Shown here in pieces: positions 16,588-24,876 of a DNA stretch of 64,000 nucleotides (position 1 is its first letter; every line of letters starts with the position of its first letter). The notes under the pieces were generated by a model, which was not told the origin of the DNA, ran no database searches, and saw only the letters and a list, made by a program, of their open reading frames with translations. The stretch covers positions 2,170,001 to 2,234,000 of the forward strand of contig OZ245751.1 in the NCBI GenBank assembly GCA_965227445.1, written 5' to 3'. The stretch comes from DT-110 sp030148525. GTDB lineage: Bacteria > Bacteroidota > Bacteroidia > Chitinophagales > Saprospiraceae. The position numbers and the translations under genes are program-made.

Positions 16588-16991
16588 ACGACCAGAACCC
16601 ATTCAAAGACTCCGCCCTGACCACTATTCTGGTCGTTTCTGATATGGAACAATCCAAAGCCTTTTACACGGACGTATTAGGGGCAAAAATATTCCGGGAA
16701 TACGGGGGCGACTCTCTCGTTTTAGAGTTTTTAGGAAACTGGCTCTTGCTGGTAACTCCGGGAGGTCCCACGGAGGATAAACCGGATACGCACTTCGTCG
16801 TTCCGGCCGATAAGGATCAGGTAAGTCACGCCTTCACCATCCGGGTGAAAGACTGCCATCAGTCGTACGACATCCTGAAGGGTAGGGGAGCTGACTTTCT
16901 CACACCGCCTCATAACAGAGGTGCCGAAACCAGATGTTTTTTCCGCGACCCGGATGGGCATTTGTTTGAGATCAGTGAGTATAGAGGGTAG
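16584..16991 (+). CDS. VOC/glyoxalase-fold protein
   Basis: 135 residues. It shows the vicinal-oxygen-chelate pattern: ILVVSDMEQSKAFYTDVLGAKIF at the start, LVLEFLGNWLLLVTPGG, then FTIRVKDCHQSYDILKGRGADFLTPP and the closing CFFRDPDGHLFEISEY. The late Glu is a usual metal ligand. This superfamily includes glyoxalase I, dioxygenases and bleomycin-resistance proteins; the specific reaction cannot be called. Coupled to the preceding lipoprotein gene through a 4-bp overlap. Confidence 0.88.
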   Translation: MNDQNPFKDSALTTILVVSDMEQSKAFYTDVLGAKIFREYGGDSLVLEFLGNWLLLVTPGGPTEDKPDTHFVVPADKDQVSHAFTIRVKDCHQSYDILKGRGADFLTPPHNRGAETRCFFRDPDGHLFEISEYRG

Positions 16992-17481
16992 TAGTAAATG
17001 AAAACTATTTTTGTTACCAAAAGATGATGTTACCTGAATGATAATCAGGCTTTTGGTTCAAGGTCCACGGCCCACGGCCCACGGTCCACGGTTTTTCAGG
17101 TTGGGTACACAGGTACAGAAGGATTGATAAGAGCCAAGAAAGTGCATGTAGTTACCCAGGTTCCCAATTTCGATGTTTGGAACCCCCTCTCCCCCAAGAT
17201 AAAATGGGATTTGCAAGGGACTTTTCGAACTGGACCGGGAGAGGGAAGGGGTGAGGGCCCAAGGTTTTAACCTTAGCCTCAACCTTAATCAGGGACGTTC
17301 AAACTGCCAACTGCCTACTGTCGACTGCTTACTGACCAATCTCCTTTTGGCGAAAGCCAAAAAAATAAATCTTAATTGAGCATTCAACATTGAGCACTGA
17401 GCATTGCCTATTAACAAACAACCGGATCGCAAGCCTATCTCGCAATCCGGTTGAATTATCGGGATACTCCTCCTAGGGGAT
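16992..17481. repeat. 490-bp intergenic region of repeats
   Basis: Holds CCACGGCCCACGG repeats (17063-17095), then the module CTCCTTTTGGCGAAAGCC...ATTGAGCATTCAACATTGAGC (17340-17407), a minus-orientation copy of the hairpin module also found near 38.0, 40.6, 40.7, 43.15 and 43.27 kb. A short palindrome-like CCGGATCGCAAGCCTATCTCGCAATCCGG (given as two arms 17422-17430 and 17442-17450) lies next to the cytochrome gene end and may be its terminator. No gene seen. Confidence 0.55.
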
Positions 17482-17937
17482 TCAATAGGAATAGGGCGCG
17501 TAGTAGTCAGACGGCGTTTCAAGTTCGTATTCCGACTGCAGAAAGGTCACAATATCGACCAGTTCGCTGACGAACATAACCTCGTTATACTTGGTCATAG
17601 GTGATACTTCGGTGTTCTCCGCTGCGTATCGTTCCGACATTTTGTGTGACGGATTAATAATGGAGGTAACCAGTTCGCCATACGATTTCATAGTAGTCAC
17701 TTCTCCACCGAGTGGTACGTGCAGGGATTCGTCCGTTCCGGCCCATTCAACATCGCCCACGTTGTGGCATTCGTTACAACCGAGACGGGTAAAGGCCATT
17801 TTGCCTGCTTCCATGTCTCCTTCGGGCAGGGCAAATCCGCGTCCCTGTTGGTTACATCCCACCAAAGCGATGAGTCCGAGCAAAAAGAGCATCCCCAGGA
17901 TGCGGTTTCTTAGGTTTGTTGTCGTGGTAGTGTACAT
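17482..17937 (-). CDS. c-type cytochrome lipoprotein
   Basis: 151 residues. A signal peptide ends LVGC (Cys about 28), so a lipid-anchored periplasmic protein. One haem-binding CxxCH is present (CNECH, in AFTRLGCNECHNVGD) and a candidate axial Met lies in HKMSERYAA or SPMTKY. The C-terminal helix VMFVSELVDIVTFLQSEYEL is the usual closing helix of monohaem class I cytochromes. It probably carries electrons in the periplasm. The partner is not seen; the next gene on the strand is a universal stress protein. Confidence 0.88.
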   Translation of the reverse strand: MYTTTTTNLRNRILGMLFLLGLIALVGCNQQGRGFALPEGDMEAGKMAFTRLGCNECHNVGDVEWAGTDESLHVPLGGEVTTMKSYGELVTSIINPSHKMSERYAAENTEVSPMTKYNEVMFVSELVDIVTFLQSEYELETPSDYYAPYSY

Positions 17938-18003
17938 GATAACTTGGTTTTTAAGTTAAAAATGGGCTCTTGCAAACCAAGAAAGTTTATCAGGTTTGAG
18001 GTT

Positions 18004-18056
18004 AGAGGTTTGGGGTTTGAGGTTAGGTTAGAGGTTACCTCAAACCCCAAACCTCT
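18004..18056. repeat. long inverted repeat of heptamer-like words at the usp 3' end
   Basis: AGAGGTTTGGGGTTTGAGGT (18004-18023) is perfectly complementary to 18037-18056, with a 13-bp loop. More copies of the heptamers AGGTTTG/AGGTTAG extend the palindrome to about 17991-18084. It can act as a terminator-like structure between the two minus-strand genes. Its right arm is translated as the C-terminal tail of the stress protein. Confidence 0.8.
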
Positions 18057-18918
18057 AACCTCTAACCTCAAACCTCAAACCTGATATATGGTATATCATC
18101 AAGGGCAATTTTGTCGTCAGGGCCATTTTACGACTTTGGCTCTTGTGGAAGAATCGCTCCCAGAAGGAACGCTGGGGTGTGGCCATCACCACCAGGTCGA
18201 TGCCGTGTTCGACGGCGTAATTACTGATGGTTTCGGATATGTCATCGCCGGGAACCTCCTCCATGGTGAAGGAAAATTCGGGTACACCTTCCTCAAAAAG
18301 TCCCTCGAAGAGTTCCGCTTTAGTTTTGGTAAAGGCTTCTTTGTCCTCCTCTTCTGCTACGTGCAAAAAATGAACGTTGGCTTCCAGGTCTTTATTAATG
18401 GCAAGGAGTTGCTCAATGGCTTCTTTTTCGGCCGATTCGTAGTTCACGGCGTAGACAATTTGCTTGATCTCTTTAAAGGAAACGCCCTTCGGCACTAAGA
18501 CGGTGGGGCACTTGGCCCGCTTGGCTACATTGCTTGATACACTGCCAAACCAGCGGTCGAGCAGGTCCGTTTGGCCCTTGGTACCCATGACGATCAGATC
18601 GCAATTCTCGGATAGCTTGACGATCTCATCGGCCGGAAAACCAATGATCATTTCCTTGGTAATGGGCACATTCCGGTCGAGTTCGGGGGCGCACTCGGCC
18701 TTACATTCCTCGACGAAATCAGTGAGTTGATTCTCTCGCATTTGGACGTATTCGGGGATGGGAGGCACCACATTGGGGTATTCAGCTTCTACGGCAGGCG
18801 TGTACATGTGTACCACATGAATACTGGCTCCTTCATGAGGTACTGCCCATTTTTGGGCATATATCAGGGCCTGGCGGGCAGTAACCGAAAAATCAGTAGG
18901 TACTAAGATCCTTTTCAT
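18055..18918 (-). CDS. tandem-domain universal stress protein (UspA family)
   Basis: 287 residues with two Usp domains. Domain 1 begins MKRILVPTDFSVTARQAL and has the nucleotide-loop block LIVMGTKGQTDLLDRWFGSVSSNVAKRA (split here, G-x-G type). Domain 2 begins IKQIVYAVNYESAEKEA and ends LVVMATPQRSFWERFFHKSQ. Domain 1 keeps the GxG(9)G(S/T) ATP-binding type; domain 2 is degenerate. The last residues SGLRFEVRG are encoded by the heptamer repeat, so they are probably an acquired, non-conserved tail. Cytoplasmic; often induced by starvation or low oxygen, which fits the neighbouring cytochrome. Confidence 0.9.
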   Translation of the reverse strand: MKRILVPTDFSVTARQALIYAQKWAVPHEGASIHVVHMYTPAVEAEYPNVVPPIPEYVQMRENQLTDFVEECKAECAPELDRNVPITKEMIIGFPADEIVKLSENCDLIVMGTKGQTDLLDRWFGSVSSNVAKRAKCPTVLVPKGVSFKEIKQIVYAVNYESAEKEAIEQLLAINKDLEANVHFLHVAEEEDKEAFTKTKAELFEGLFEEGVPEFSFTMEEVPGDDISETISNYAVEHGIDLVVMATPQRSFWERFFHKSQSRKMALTTKLPLMIYHISGLRFEVRG

Positions 18919-19101
18919 GTATTGGCTTTATTAGTTTGCTTATTATGCAAAATGTACTTGCCTTTTTGCCGGAAGGCAAGTATAAATGACCGCGATTGCA
19001 CTGATTTTCGTCATCTCGGACCAATTTTCATTCCCAAACACGCTCTTAGTGTAGGGTTTACACAGACTTTTGCATATTTGCAGTTCACGAAATAACCGAT
19101 A

Positions 19102-20751
19102 ATGCTCCCACGTCAAAATCCAACCCATACCGAAGCCTGGCTAAAGCTGCATGCGCATTTTGAAGCCATTAAGGATCACCAGATAAAGGACTGGTTTGCC
19201 GAGGATCCCCAACGGTTCAAGCGCATGTCCTTTAAGTTGGAAGACCTGCTCGTCGACATCTCCAAGAACCGGATTACCGACGAAACACTTGATCTGCTGG
19301 TGGAATTGGCCCGCGAATGCGGGGTGCCCGAAGCTACCGAGCAAATGTTTCAGGGAGCACCCATTAACGAAACCGAGGGCCGGTCGGTATTGCATGTCGC
19401 TTTGCGTAAGCAAGACGAAGATCCGGTGGTGGTAGACGGAGAAAATGTAATGCCCGAAGTGCGAGCAATTCTGGCGCGGATGCGCGATTTCAGTCGGCGC
19501 ATCCTGTCGGGGGCCTGGACCGGCTATACCGGCAAGCGTATCGATACCATTGTAAATATCGGCATTGGCGGATCTGACCTGGGACCCTTTATGGTCACCG
19601 AAGCCCTGCGCCCGTATTGGCAGGAGGGGATGAAGGTCGATTTCGTGTCGAACGTCGATGGATCGCACGTATTGGAGGTACTCAAACGGGTCGATCCGGA
19701 AACCACCCTTTTCATGGTGGCCTCGAAGTCGTTCACGACCCAGGAGACCATGACCAATGCCTACTCTGCCCGCGACTGGTTTTTGGCGAAAGCCGGGGAT
19801 GAACAACACATCCCCAAACACTTCATTGCCTTATCCACCAACGAGGAAGGCGTGCGCGCATTTGGTATTGATCCCGATAATATGTTTGGTTTCTGGGACT
19901 GGGTGGGCGGACGCTACTCCCTGACGTCAGCCATTGGCTTGTCGGTGATGTGCACCATTGGCCCCGACCATTTCGATGAGTTGCTGAAGGGCTTCTACTC
20001 CATGGATGAGCACTTTCGCCGCACGCCCTTACGGGAAAATGTACCCGTCTTGCTGGCATTGGTCGGTATCTGGTACAATAACTTTTTCGGGGCTGAGACG
20101 GAGGCTATCCTTCCCTATGATATGTACTTGCACCAATTTGCCACCTATTTCCAGCAGGGGAATATGGAGAGCAACGGTAAATCGGTGGACCGCAACGGCA
20201 ATCCGGTAACCTATCAGACTGGTCCCATCGTGTGGGGGGAACCGGGTACTAACGGCCAACACGCTTTCTATCAGCTGATTCATCAGGGTACGAAATTGAT
20301 CCCCTGCGATTTCATTGCCCACGCCGTCAGCCACAACCCACGCGGTGATCATCATCCGATATTACTATCCAACTTCTTCGCTCAGACAGAAGCCCTGATG
20401 AATGGCAAAACGGCCGATGAGGTGCATCGGGAAATGAAAGCCAAAGGAGCAGACGATGAAACCATTGAACGGCTGACACCTTTCCGCACTTTTACCGGCA
20501 ACAAGCCAACTAATTCCATCCTGGTCAAGCAGCTGACACCCTACACTTTGGGGCAACTAATTGCTCTGTACGAACACAAGATCTTTACCCAGGGGGTGAT
20601 CTGGAACATCTTCAGCTTTGATCAGTGGGGCGTGGAGCTGGGCAAACAACTGGCGAATTCTATACTGCCCGAATTGGAAGGGGACTCTGAGGTGTCTTCC
20701 CACGACTCCAGTACCAATGGACTGATCAACGCCTATAAGGCTTGGCGATAA
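19102..20751 (+). CDS. pgi: glucose-6-phosphate isomerase
   Basis: 549 residues, the full family length. It catalyses glucose-6-phosphate to fructose-6-phosphate interconversion in the cytoplasm. Signatures include NIGIGGSDLGPFMVTEAL, FMVASKSFTTQETM, the GGRYSLTSAIGL block with DWVGGR, and the C-terminal active-site region WGVELGKQLANSILPEL. Catalytic Glu (GNMESNGKSV), His (PGTNGQHAFYQLIHQG) and Lys (GVELGK) are all present. It starts at MLPRQNPTHTEAW and is a single-gene unit with about 180 bp to each neighbour. Confidence 0.98.
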   Translation: MLPRQNPTHTEAWLKLHAHFEAIKDHQIKDWFAEDPQRFKRMSFKLEDLLVDISKNRITDETLDLLVELARECGVPEATEQMFQGAPINETEGRSVLHVALRKQDEDPVVVDGENVMPEVRAILARMRDFSRRILSGAWTGYTGKRIDTIVNIGIGGSDLGPFMVTEALRPYWQEGMKVDFVSNVDGSHVLEVLKRVDPETTLFMVASKSFTTQETMTNAYSARDWFLAKAGDEQHIPKHFIALSTNEEGVRAFGIDPDNMFGFWDWVGGRYSLTSAIGLSVMCTIGPDHFDELLKGFYSMDEHFRRTPLRENVPVLLALVGIWYNNFFGAETEAILPYDMYLHQFATYFQQGNMESNGKSVDRNGNPVTYQTGPIVWGEPGTNGQHAFYQLIHQGTKLIPCDFIAHAVSHNPRGDHHPILLSNFFAQTEALMNGKTADEVHREMKAKGADDETIERLTPFRTFTGNKPTNSILVKQLTPYTLGQLIALYEHKIFTQGVIWNIFSFDQWGVELGKQLANSILPELEGDSEVSSHDSSTNGLINAYKAWR

Positions 20752-20924
20752 AAAATATTTCTCTGACAATTTTCGTGAAAGCATTTGCATGAAGGCGCGT
20801 AAATTATCAGAGAACCAAAAAAAAATCGGTAATACCCAACCCTTTTCGACAGGTTCGACGTCTCACTACATGACAACCACCTCAGGCGCCGGGTGGCTTT
20901 CGTAAAGAATTAAATAATAACGAG

Positions 20925-22202
20925 ATGCGATCCCTGACGATGTTTTTTGCCTGTGCTTTACTCGCCACAACCCTGGCCTCCTGTCTGCGCGACACCTGTG
21001 AGGCCGAAGTCGAGTACATTCGCTATGACCCGATTTACGTGCAACCCACCTCCTTCCGTACGGAAATCGGCCCCGAAGCTCCGCGCGAGTTGGAAAATCC
21101 CGGAAAGATCTACGCCTATGGCGATTACCTGTTCATCAATGAGCCCCAACAAGGTATTCACTTGTTCGATAATGCCGATCCGGAAAATCCACAAGCTATT
21201 TCCTTCATTGAGATCGAGGGGAATGTGGATATGGCCGTGCAGAACGGACTGCTTTACGCCGACAACTTCGTAGATCTGGTGGTCTTTGACATCCGCAATC
21301 CCGAGTCGATCGAGATGGTCGGACGGACCGAAAATGTCTTCCCCGATTATGGTTTCGATCAGGAGCGCGGTTTCCTGATTGGGTACGAGGAGACTGATAT
21401 TGTGGAAAAACAGCCTTGTTCCCAGGGCGACTGGTTTTGGGGGCGCGGGGAAGTTTTTTGGGTAAATGTCGATGTCGGTGTGGAAAGAGCCTTTGCCAAT
21501 GACGCCGGAGTACCTTCACCGAACCAAACCGGCGTGGGCGGTTCCCTGGCTCGCTTTACCATTGGCTTTAACCGCTTATATGTTGCCGACGACAGCGACC
21601 AGTTGAAAGTCTTCAGCCTGCGCACTCCCGAGCAACCGGAACTGGTGAATACCAGCTACATCGGATGGGCGATCGAGACCATTTTCCCCTACGGAGAGCA
21701 CCTGTTCATCGGTGCGGCCAACGGCATGCATATTGTCAGTGTGGAAGATCCCGATAATCCGCAGCACCTGTCTACCTTCTGGCACACTACGGCCTGTGAT
21801 CCGGTATATATCGACGGCGATTATGCTTACGTGACTCTGCGCGATGGTACGGAGTGTGAAGGCTTTGCCAACCAACTGGATGTGGTCAATATTGAGGATC
21901 TCTTTAATCCCCGCCTGGTGCGGACCTTTCCCATGCATCACCCCATCGGACTATCGGTACGGGATCAACACCTGTACCTCTGTGATGATGATGCGGGCCT
22001 CAAAGTGTTCGATGCTTCCGATCCGGCTCAGGTGGGCAACCGCCTGCTGAAACAGGTCAAGAATATTAATGCGGTCGATGCTATTGCCCTGCCGGGGCGT
22101 CCGGTACTGATGATCATTGGTCGCGATGGCTTGTACCAGTTTGATATTTCCGAACCCGCCAATCCGCTACCGCTGAGTGTGATCCCGGCTTTTGAATCGT
22201 AA
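20925..22202 (+). CDS. LVIVD-repeat beta-propeller lipoprotein
   Basis: 425 residues. Lipoprotein signal (LATTLASC, Cys19). The mature part is a series of repeats of the type ...GNVDMAVQNGLLYADNF / DLVVFDIRNPESIEMVG and GLKVFDASDPAQV, the LVIVD pattern that builds a beta-propeller in Bacteroidota surface lipoproteins. Four to five blades can be counted. Binding partner unknown. The stop codon lies 4 bp before the next gene's ATG, so it is probably co-expressed with the outer-membrane protein that follows. Confidence 0.8.
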   Translation: MRSLTMFFACALLATTLASCLRDTCEAEVEYIRYDPIYVQPTSFRTEIGPEAPRELENPGKIYAYGDYLFINEPQQGIHLFDNADPENPQAISFIEIEGNVDMAVQNGLLYADNFVDLVVFDIRNPESIEMVGRTENVFPDYGFDQERGFLIGYEETDIVEKQPCSQGDWFWGRGEVFWVNVDVGVERAFANDAGVPSPNQTGVGGSLARFTIGFNRLYVADDSDQLKVFSLRTPEQPELVNTSYIGWAIETIFPYGEHLFIGAANGMHIVSVEDPDNPQHLSTFWHTTACDPVYIDGDYAYVTLRDGTECEGFANQLDVVNIEDLFNPRLVRTFPMHHPIGLSVRDQHLYLCDDDAGLKVFDASDPAQVGNRLLKQVKNINAVDAIALPGRPVLMIIGRDGLYQFDISEPANPLPLSVIPAFES

Positions 22203-22206
22203 TCCC

Positions 22207-22830
22207 ATGAACCGCATATTCTTTGAGCCGTATCTTTGGCTATGGCTCCTGTTTGCACCGGTATTATTACTAGCACAATCAGACGGGACGAATGCGGTGC
22301 CGTCCGAACCCCATGAACCTACGACCCTGCCAGGCTGGGCCCACCAATTAGAGGTGGGTCTCAGCTTCGGCGAAAACTGGAACGGGGACGGGGTTACCGG
22401 ATTTGCTACTGAATATACGTTCAGCAGGTTGTTTGGGGAAAGTATTTATCTGGGGGCCACGACCGGGCTGAACATGCCCGATCCGGTTGCACGGTATATG
22501 ATGATCCCCCTGGCAGTTGATTTCACTTGGGCTGCCGGAGTCGGTGAACGGAAACATCCCTGGACCTTTGGCGTCAATTCCGGATATGCCTGGGCGGCTC
22601 GCCAACCCCTGGTAACCAATGGCTCAACCAGCATTTCAGGTGGCTGGCGATTACAACTCAGCGTTGGCCGTATGTTTGCAACGGGGGGCGATACCAGGGT
22701 GTTATTCGATGTGGGCTATGCCCGCCAGAATACGGTTCAGGAGTTCGATCTGCCCTGGTGGGGCGAACTGAACCGCCGGGAAGCTATTACGCACAATCGC
22801 TACCAGTTTCGCTTCGGCGTGCTGTTTTAA
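22207..22830 (+). CDS. outer-membrane beta-barrel protein
   Basis: 207 residues from the ATG at 22207. A signal peptide (LWLLFAPVLLLAQ) is followed by a 190-residue region of alternating hydrophobic strands with aromatic girdles (HQLEVGLSFGENW, YLGATTGLNM, WTFGVNSGYAWAA, WRLQLSVGRMFATGG) and a C-terminal Phe (YQFRFGVLF), the mark of proteins inserted by the BAM complex. It is probably a small barrel of 8-10 strands. It follows the propeller lipoprotein with a 4-bp gap, so the two may work together at the outer membrane. Confidence 0.8.
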   Translation: MNRIFFEPYLWLWLLFAPVLLLAQSDGTNAVPSEPHEPTTLPGWAHQLEVGLSFGENWNGDGVTGFATEYTFSRLFGESIYLGATTGLNMPDPVARYMMIPLAVDFTWAAGVGERKHPWTFGVNSGYAWAARQPLVTNGSTSISGGWRLQLSVGRMFATGGDTRVLFDVGYARQNTVQEFDLPWWGELNRREAITHNRYQFRFGVLF

Positions 22831-22835
22831 AGTGC

Positions 22836-23021
22836 GTTTTGGAAGTGCGTTTTTTTCGTAATGACTGAATGTCGAAAACGCACCTTGTATTTGGTAGAGG
22901 GTATTAGGTATTAGGACTTGCAATAATCTCTATACGCCATGCCTACTACACTGTATCGGGAGTTTGGGACTTAATGATTATCACTTTATGAATTGGTCCT
23001 TGCCCAACCGCCCGTTATTTA
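22836..23021 (+). repeat. about 180-bp dispersed intergenic repeat, copy 1
   Basis: Blocks ACTGAATGTC, CGCACCTTGTATTTGGTAGAGG, ...CTATACG..., CCTACTAC, TCGGGAG-TTTGGG, ATCACTTTATGAATTGG recur in order at 50205-50355. The first two-thirds recur inverted at 36476-36600. AAGTGCGTTTTTTTCG...CGAAAACGCAC at its left end can form a hairpin. No gene within. Confidence 0.75.
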
Positions 23022-23028
23022 AACCTAC

Positions 23029-23589
23029 ATGATCCGAAAGAAAGATTATACCGAACAAGAGTTAGTGGAAGGATGCTGCCACAACGACCGCTTTTATCAG
23101 GAGAGGCTCTACCGGCGCTTCTTTCCGACCATGCAGCGTATGGTGCAGCGGTATACTACGGATCCCGAGGTAGGACTGACTATCATTAATAATGGTTTCC
23201 TGAAGGTCTTTCAGAAGATTGACACCTATTCCTTCAGTGGTTCCCTGGAAGGATGGATACGTCGGATTGTCTTCCGGGCGCTGGCCGATCATTTTCGGTC
23301 GGAAAAGCGATCCCTCCAATTTCTCGAATTGGATAATCGGGATGCGCCCACCGTAACGGGGGCACTGGATAAACTCTTCCTGGAAGACTTACTAAGCCTG
23401 GTCGATCAGTTGCCGGCCGTTAGCAAGGAGGTCTTCCGGTTGTACTGCATCGAAGGCTATAACCACCGCGAGATCGGCGAGCAACTGCACATGAGCGAGG
23501 GTACTTCCAAATGGCATTTGTCGAAGGCGCGGGAAAAACTACGAACCCTGATTAATAGGCAATACAAGGACAGAAGTTATGCAGGATGA
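23029..23589 (+). CDS. ECF-type RNA polymerase sigma factor
   Basis: 186 residues with sigma-70 region 2 (YRRFFPTMQRMVQRY, FLKVFQKIDTYSFSGSLEGWIRRIV, the usual F-K-F...GSFEGWLRRI form) and region 4 (LPAVSKEVFRLYCIEGYNHREIGEQLHMSEGTSKWHLSKAREKLR, here read as two blocks), the HTH that binds the -35 element. No region 3, as in ECF factors. The next gene overlaps its 3' end by 11 bp and encodes a membrane protein that could act as its anti-sigma partner. Confidence 0.95.
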   Translation: MIRKKDYTEQELVEGCCHNDRFYQERLYRRFFPTMQRMVQRYTTDPEVGLTIINNGFLKVFQKIDTYSFSGSLEGWIRRIVFRALADHFRSEKRSLQFLELDNRDAPTVTGALDKLFLEDLLSLVDQLPAVSKEVFRLYCIEGYNHREIGEQLHMSEGTSKWHLSKAREKLRTLINRQYKDRSYAG

Positions 23590-24802
23590 GCAATATAAAT
23601 ATATGGATCAGGGCTGGGCAGCCATGAAAGAGACCCTCGACCGGGAGATGCCGGTTGAGCGTCGTCGCCGGGCTATCTGGTGGTGGTTTCCGGTGGGTAT
23701 CGGAGCCCTGCTAATATTGGGGTGGGCCCTCTGGAATACGACACCCGCGACCAAATCGACGCCCCCCAAACCGATAGCCAAGACTGCGGAGCAATCAACA
23801 CCCGCCGAAACACCAGAAACCACCGATTCTTTTTCTGATCGATCGGCCCAGGATTCAGAGGCTGGTACCAAGGCCACCTCTGACCCCATTCCAGCTGGCT
23901 TCACGGATGTAAACCGAAGACGTTCATCAGGAAACAATAACGCTTTTAAGAGCGTCTTCGGCACCGTACCGCCACTGCCAACCCGCTCGTCTTTTTTATC
24001 TCATGATACTCCTCAGCCTCTGCTGCTTGCTGATAATTACCCGACTGTTCGACGCGAATTGTTTGCACCCTTCGACCCATTAGCCACTGCCGTGGTTTTA
24101 CTACCCGCAAAGCAACCGGGGGTGCCCGCTTCTATTCTCGCGTTTAAAAACAGCACTCCTTGGCAGCTTTGGGTGGAGGCCGGCACCCACCACGGCGGTA
24201 CTAATTGGCTCTCGGGTGGTCAGGCGGGCCTCTTGTTCCGCAAGCCACTCGGTAAATGGCAATTCCAGACGGGCCTGTCATTGGGGATCCGGCAATTATC
24301 CTATGAGCGAGGATCGGGCTTGGTGAATTTAAGCCAAAGCGAACAGGATGGTCAGACTGATCCCGACCTTGGTCTGGGCAACCCCAATAACGCCCGGGCG
24401 CCCCTGCCGGCTGATCTGTCATTAATGAGTACGCAGCTGCGCACCCAGGCAACTTTACAGCGCAGATACGGTGACCACTGGCGGGTAGGGCTGGGCGTTG
24501 GGGCCAGCTACTGGTTAGATACCCGTCGGCAGTGGACCTATGCACCCGAGGCCTCGTTCAACCCTAATCAGGAAAATCGAAACGTGTACGAAGCCTTTCA
24601 GGGGCGACAGGGGCAGACCGTACGGGAAACGGCATTTCGCTCCTTCGGCCTGTCGGCGCTGGGTGGCGTGGAATACCAATTCAATCCCCGCTGGGCCGCC
24701 GGCCTGGATTACCATTTTGGCCTCACCAACCACTCTGAAGTGGACGGGTATGTGGTCTACGATCGCTTCGGGCAGGTGAGCATTCGCTATCGGATTAAAT
24801 GA
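23579..24802 (+). CDS. membrane-anchored protein with beta-barrel-like C-terminus, putative anti-sigma partner
   Basis: 407 residues. A short cytoplasmic N-terminus (about 34 residues, acidic then RRRR) precedes one transmembrane helix (WWWFPVGIGALLILGWALW). Then comes a Pro/Thr/Ser-rich periplasmic linker of about 130 residues. The C-terminal half (from about 195) is made of beta-hairpin strands with aromatic girdles (LWVEAGTHHGGTNW, WQFQTGLSLGIRQLSYERG, WRVGLGVGASYWL, AALDYHFGL-like) and ends in alternating residues (VSIRYRIK). Anti-sigma roles are inferred from the overlap with the sigma gene. A single chain with an inner-membrane helix and a barrel-like end is unusual. Confidence 0.7.
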   Translation: MQDEQYKYMDQGWAAMKETLDREMPVERRRRAIWWWFPVGIGALLILGWALWNTTPATKSTPPKPIAKTAEQSTPAETPETTDSFSDRSAQDSEAGTKATSDPIPAGFTDVNRRRSSGNNNAFKSVFGTVPPLPTRSSFLSHDTPQPLLLADNYPTVRRELFAPFDPLATAVVLLPAKQPGVPASILAFKNSTPWQLWVEAGTHHGGTNWLSGGQAGLLFRKPLGKWQFQTGLSLGIRQLSYERGSGLVNLSQSEQDGQTDPDLGLGNPNNARAPLPADLSLMSTQLRTQATLQRRYGDHWRVGLGVGASYWLDTRRQWTYAPEASFNPNQENRNVYEAFQGRQGQTVRETAFRSFGLSALGGVEYQFNPRWAAGLDYHFGLTNHSEVDGYVVYDRFGQVSIRYRIK

Positions 24803-24876
24803 TTTTTAATGTTTAATTTTTAGTTTTTAATTAGGGTTGCATTAAAAATTAAGAACTAATCATTAAAAATTACAAT
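24803..24876. repeat. AT-rich inverted repeat between two genes
   Basis: TTTTTAATGTTTAATTTTTAG on the left faces ATTAAAAATTAAGAACTAAT on the right. Same style as 40850-40885 (ATTAAAAATTAAGAACTAAA) and 37893-37920. It can fold into a long weak hairpin; no gene. Confidence 0.55.
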
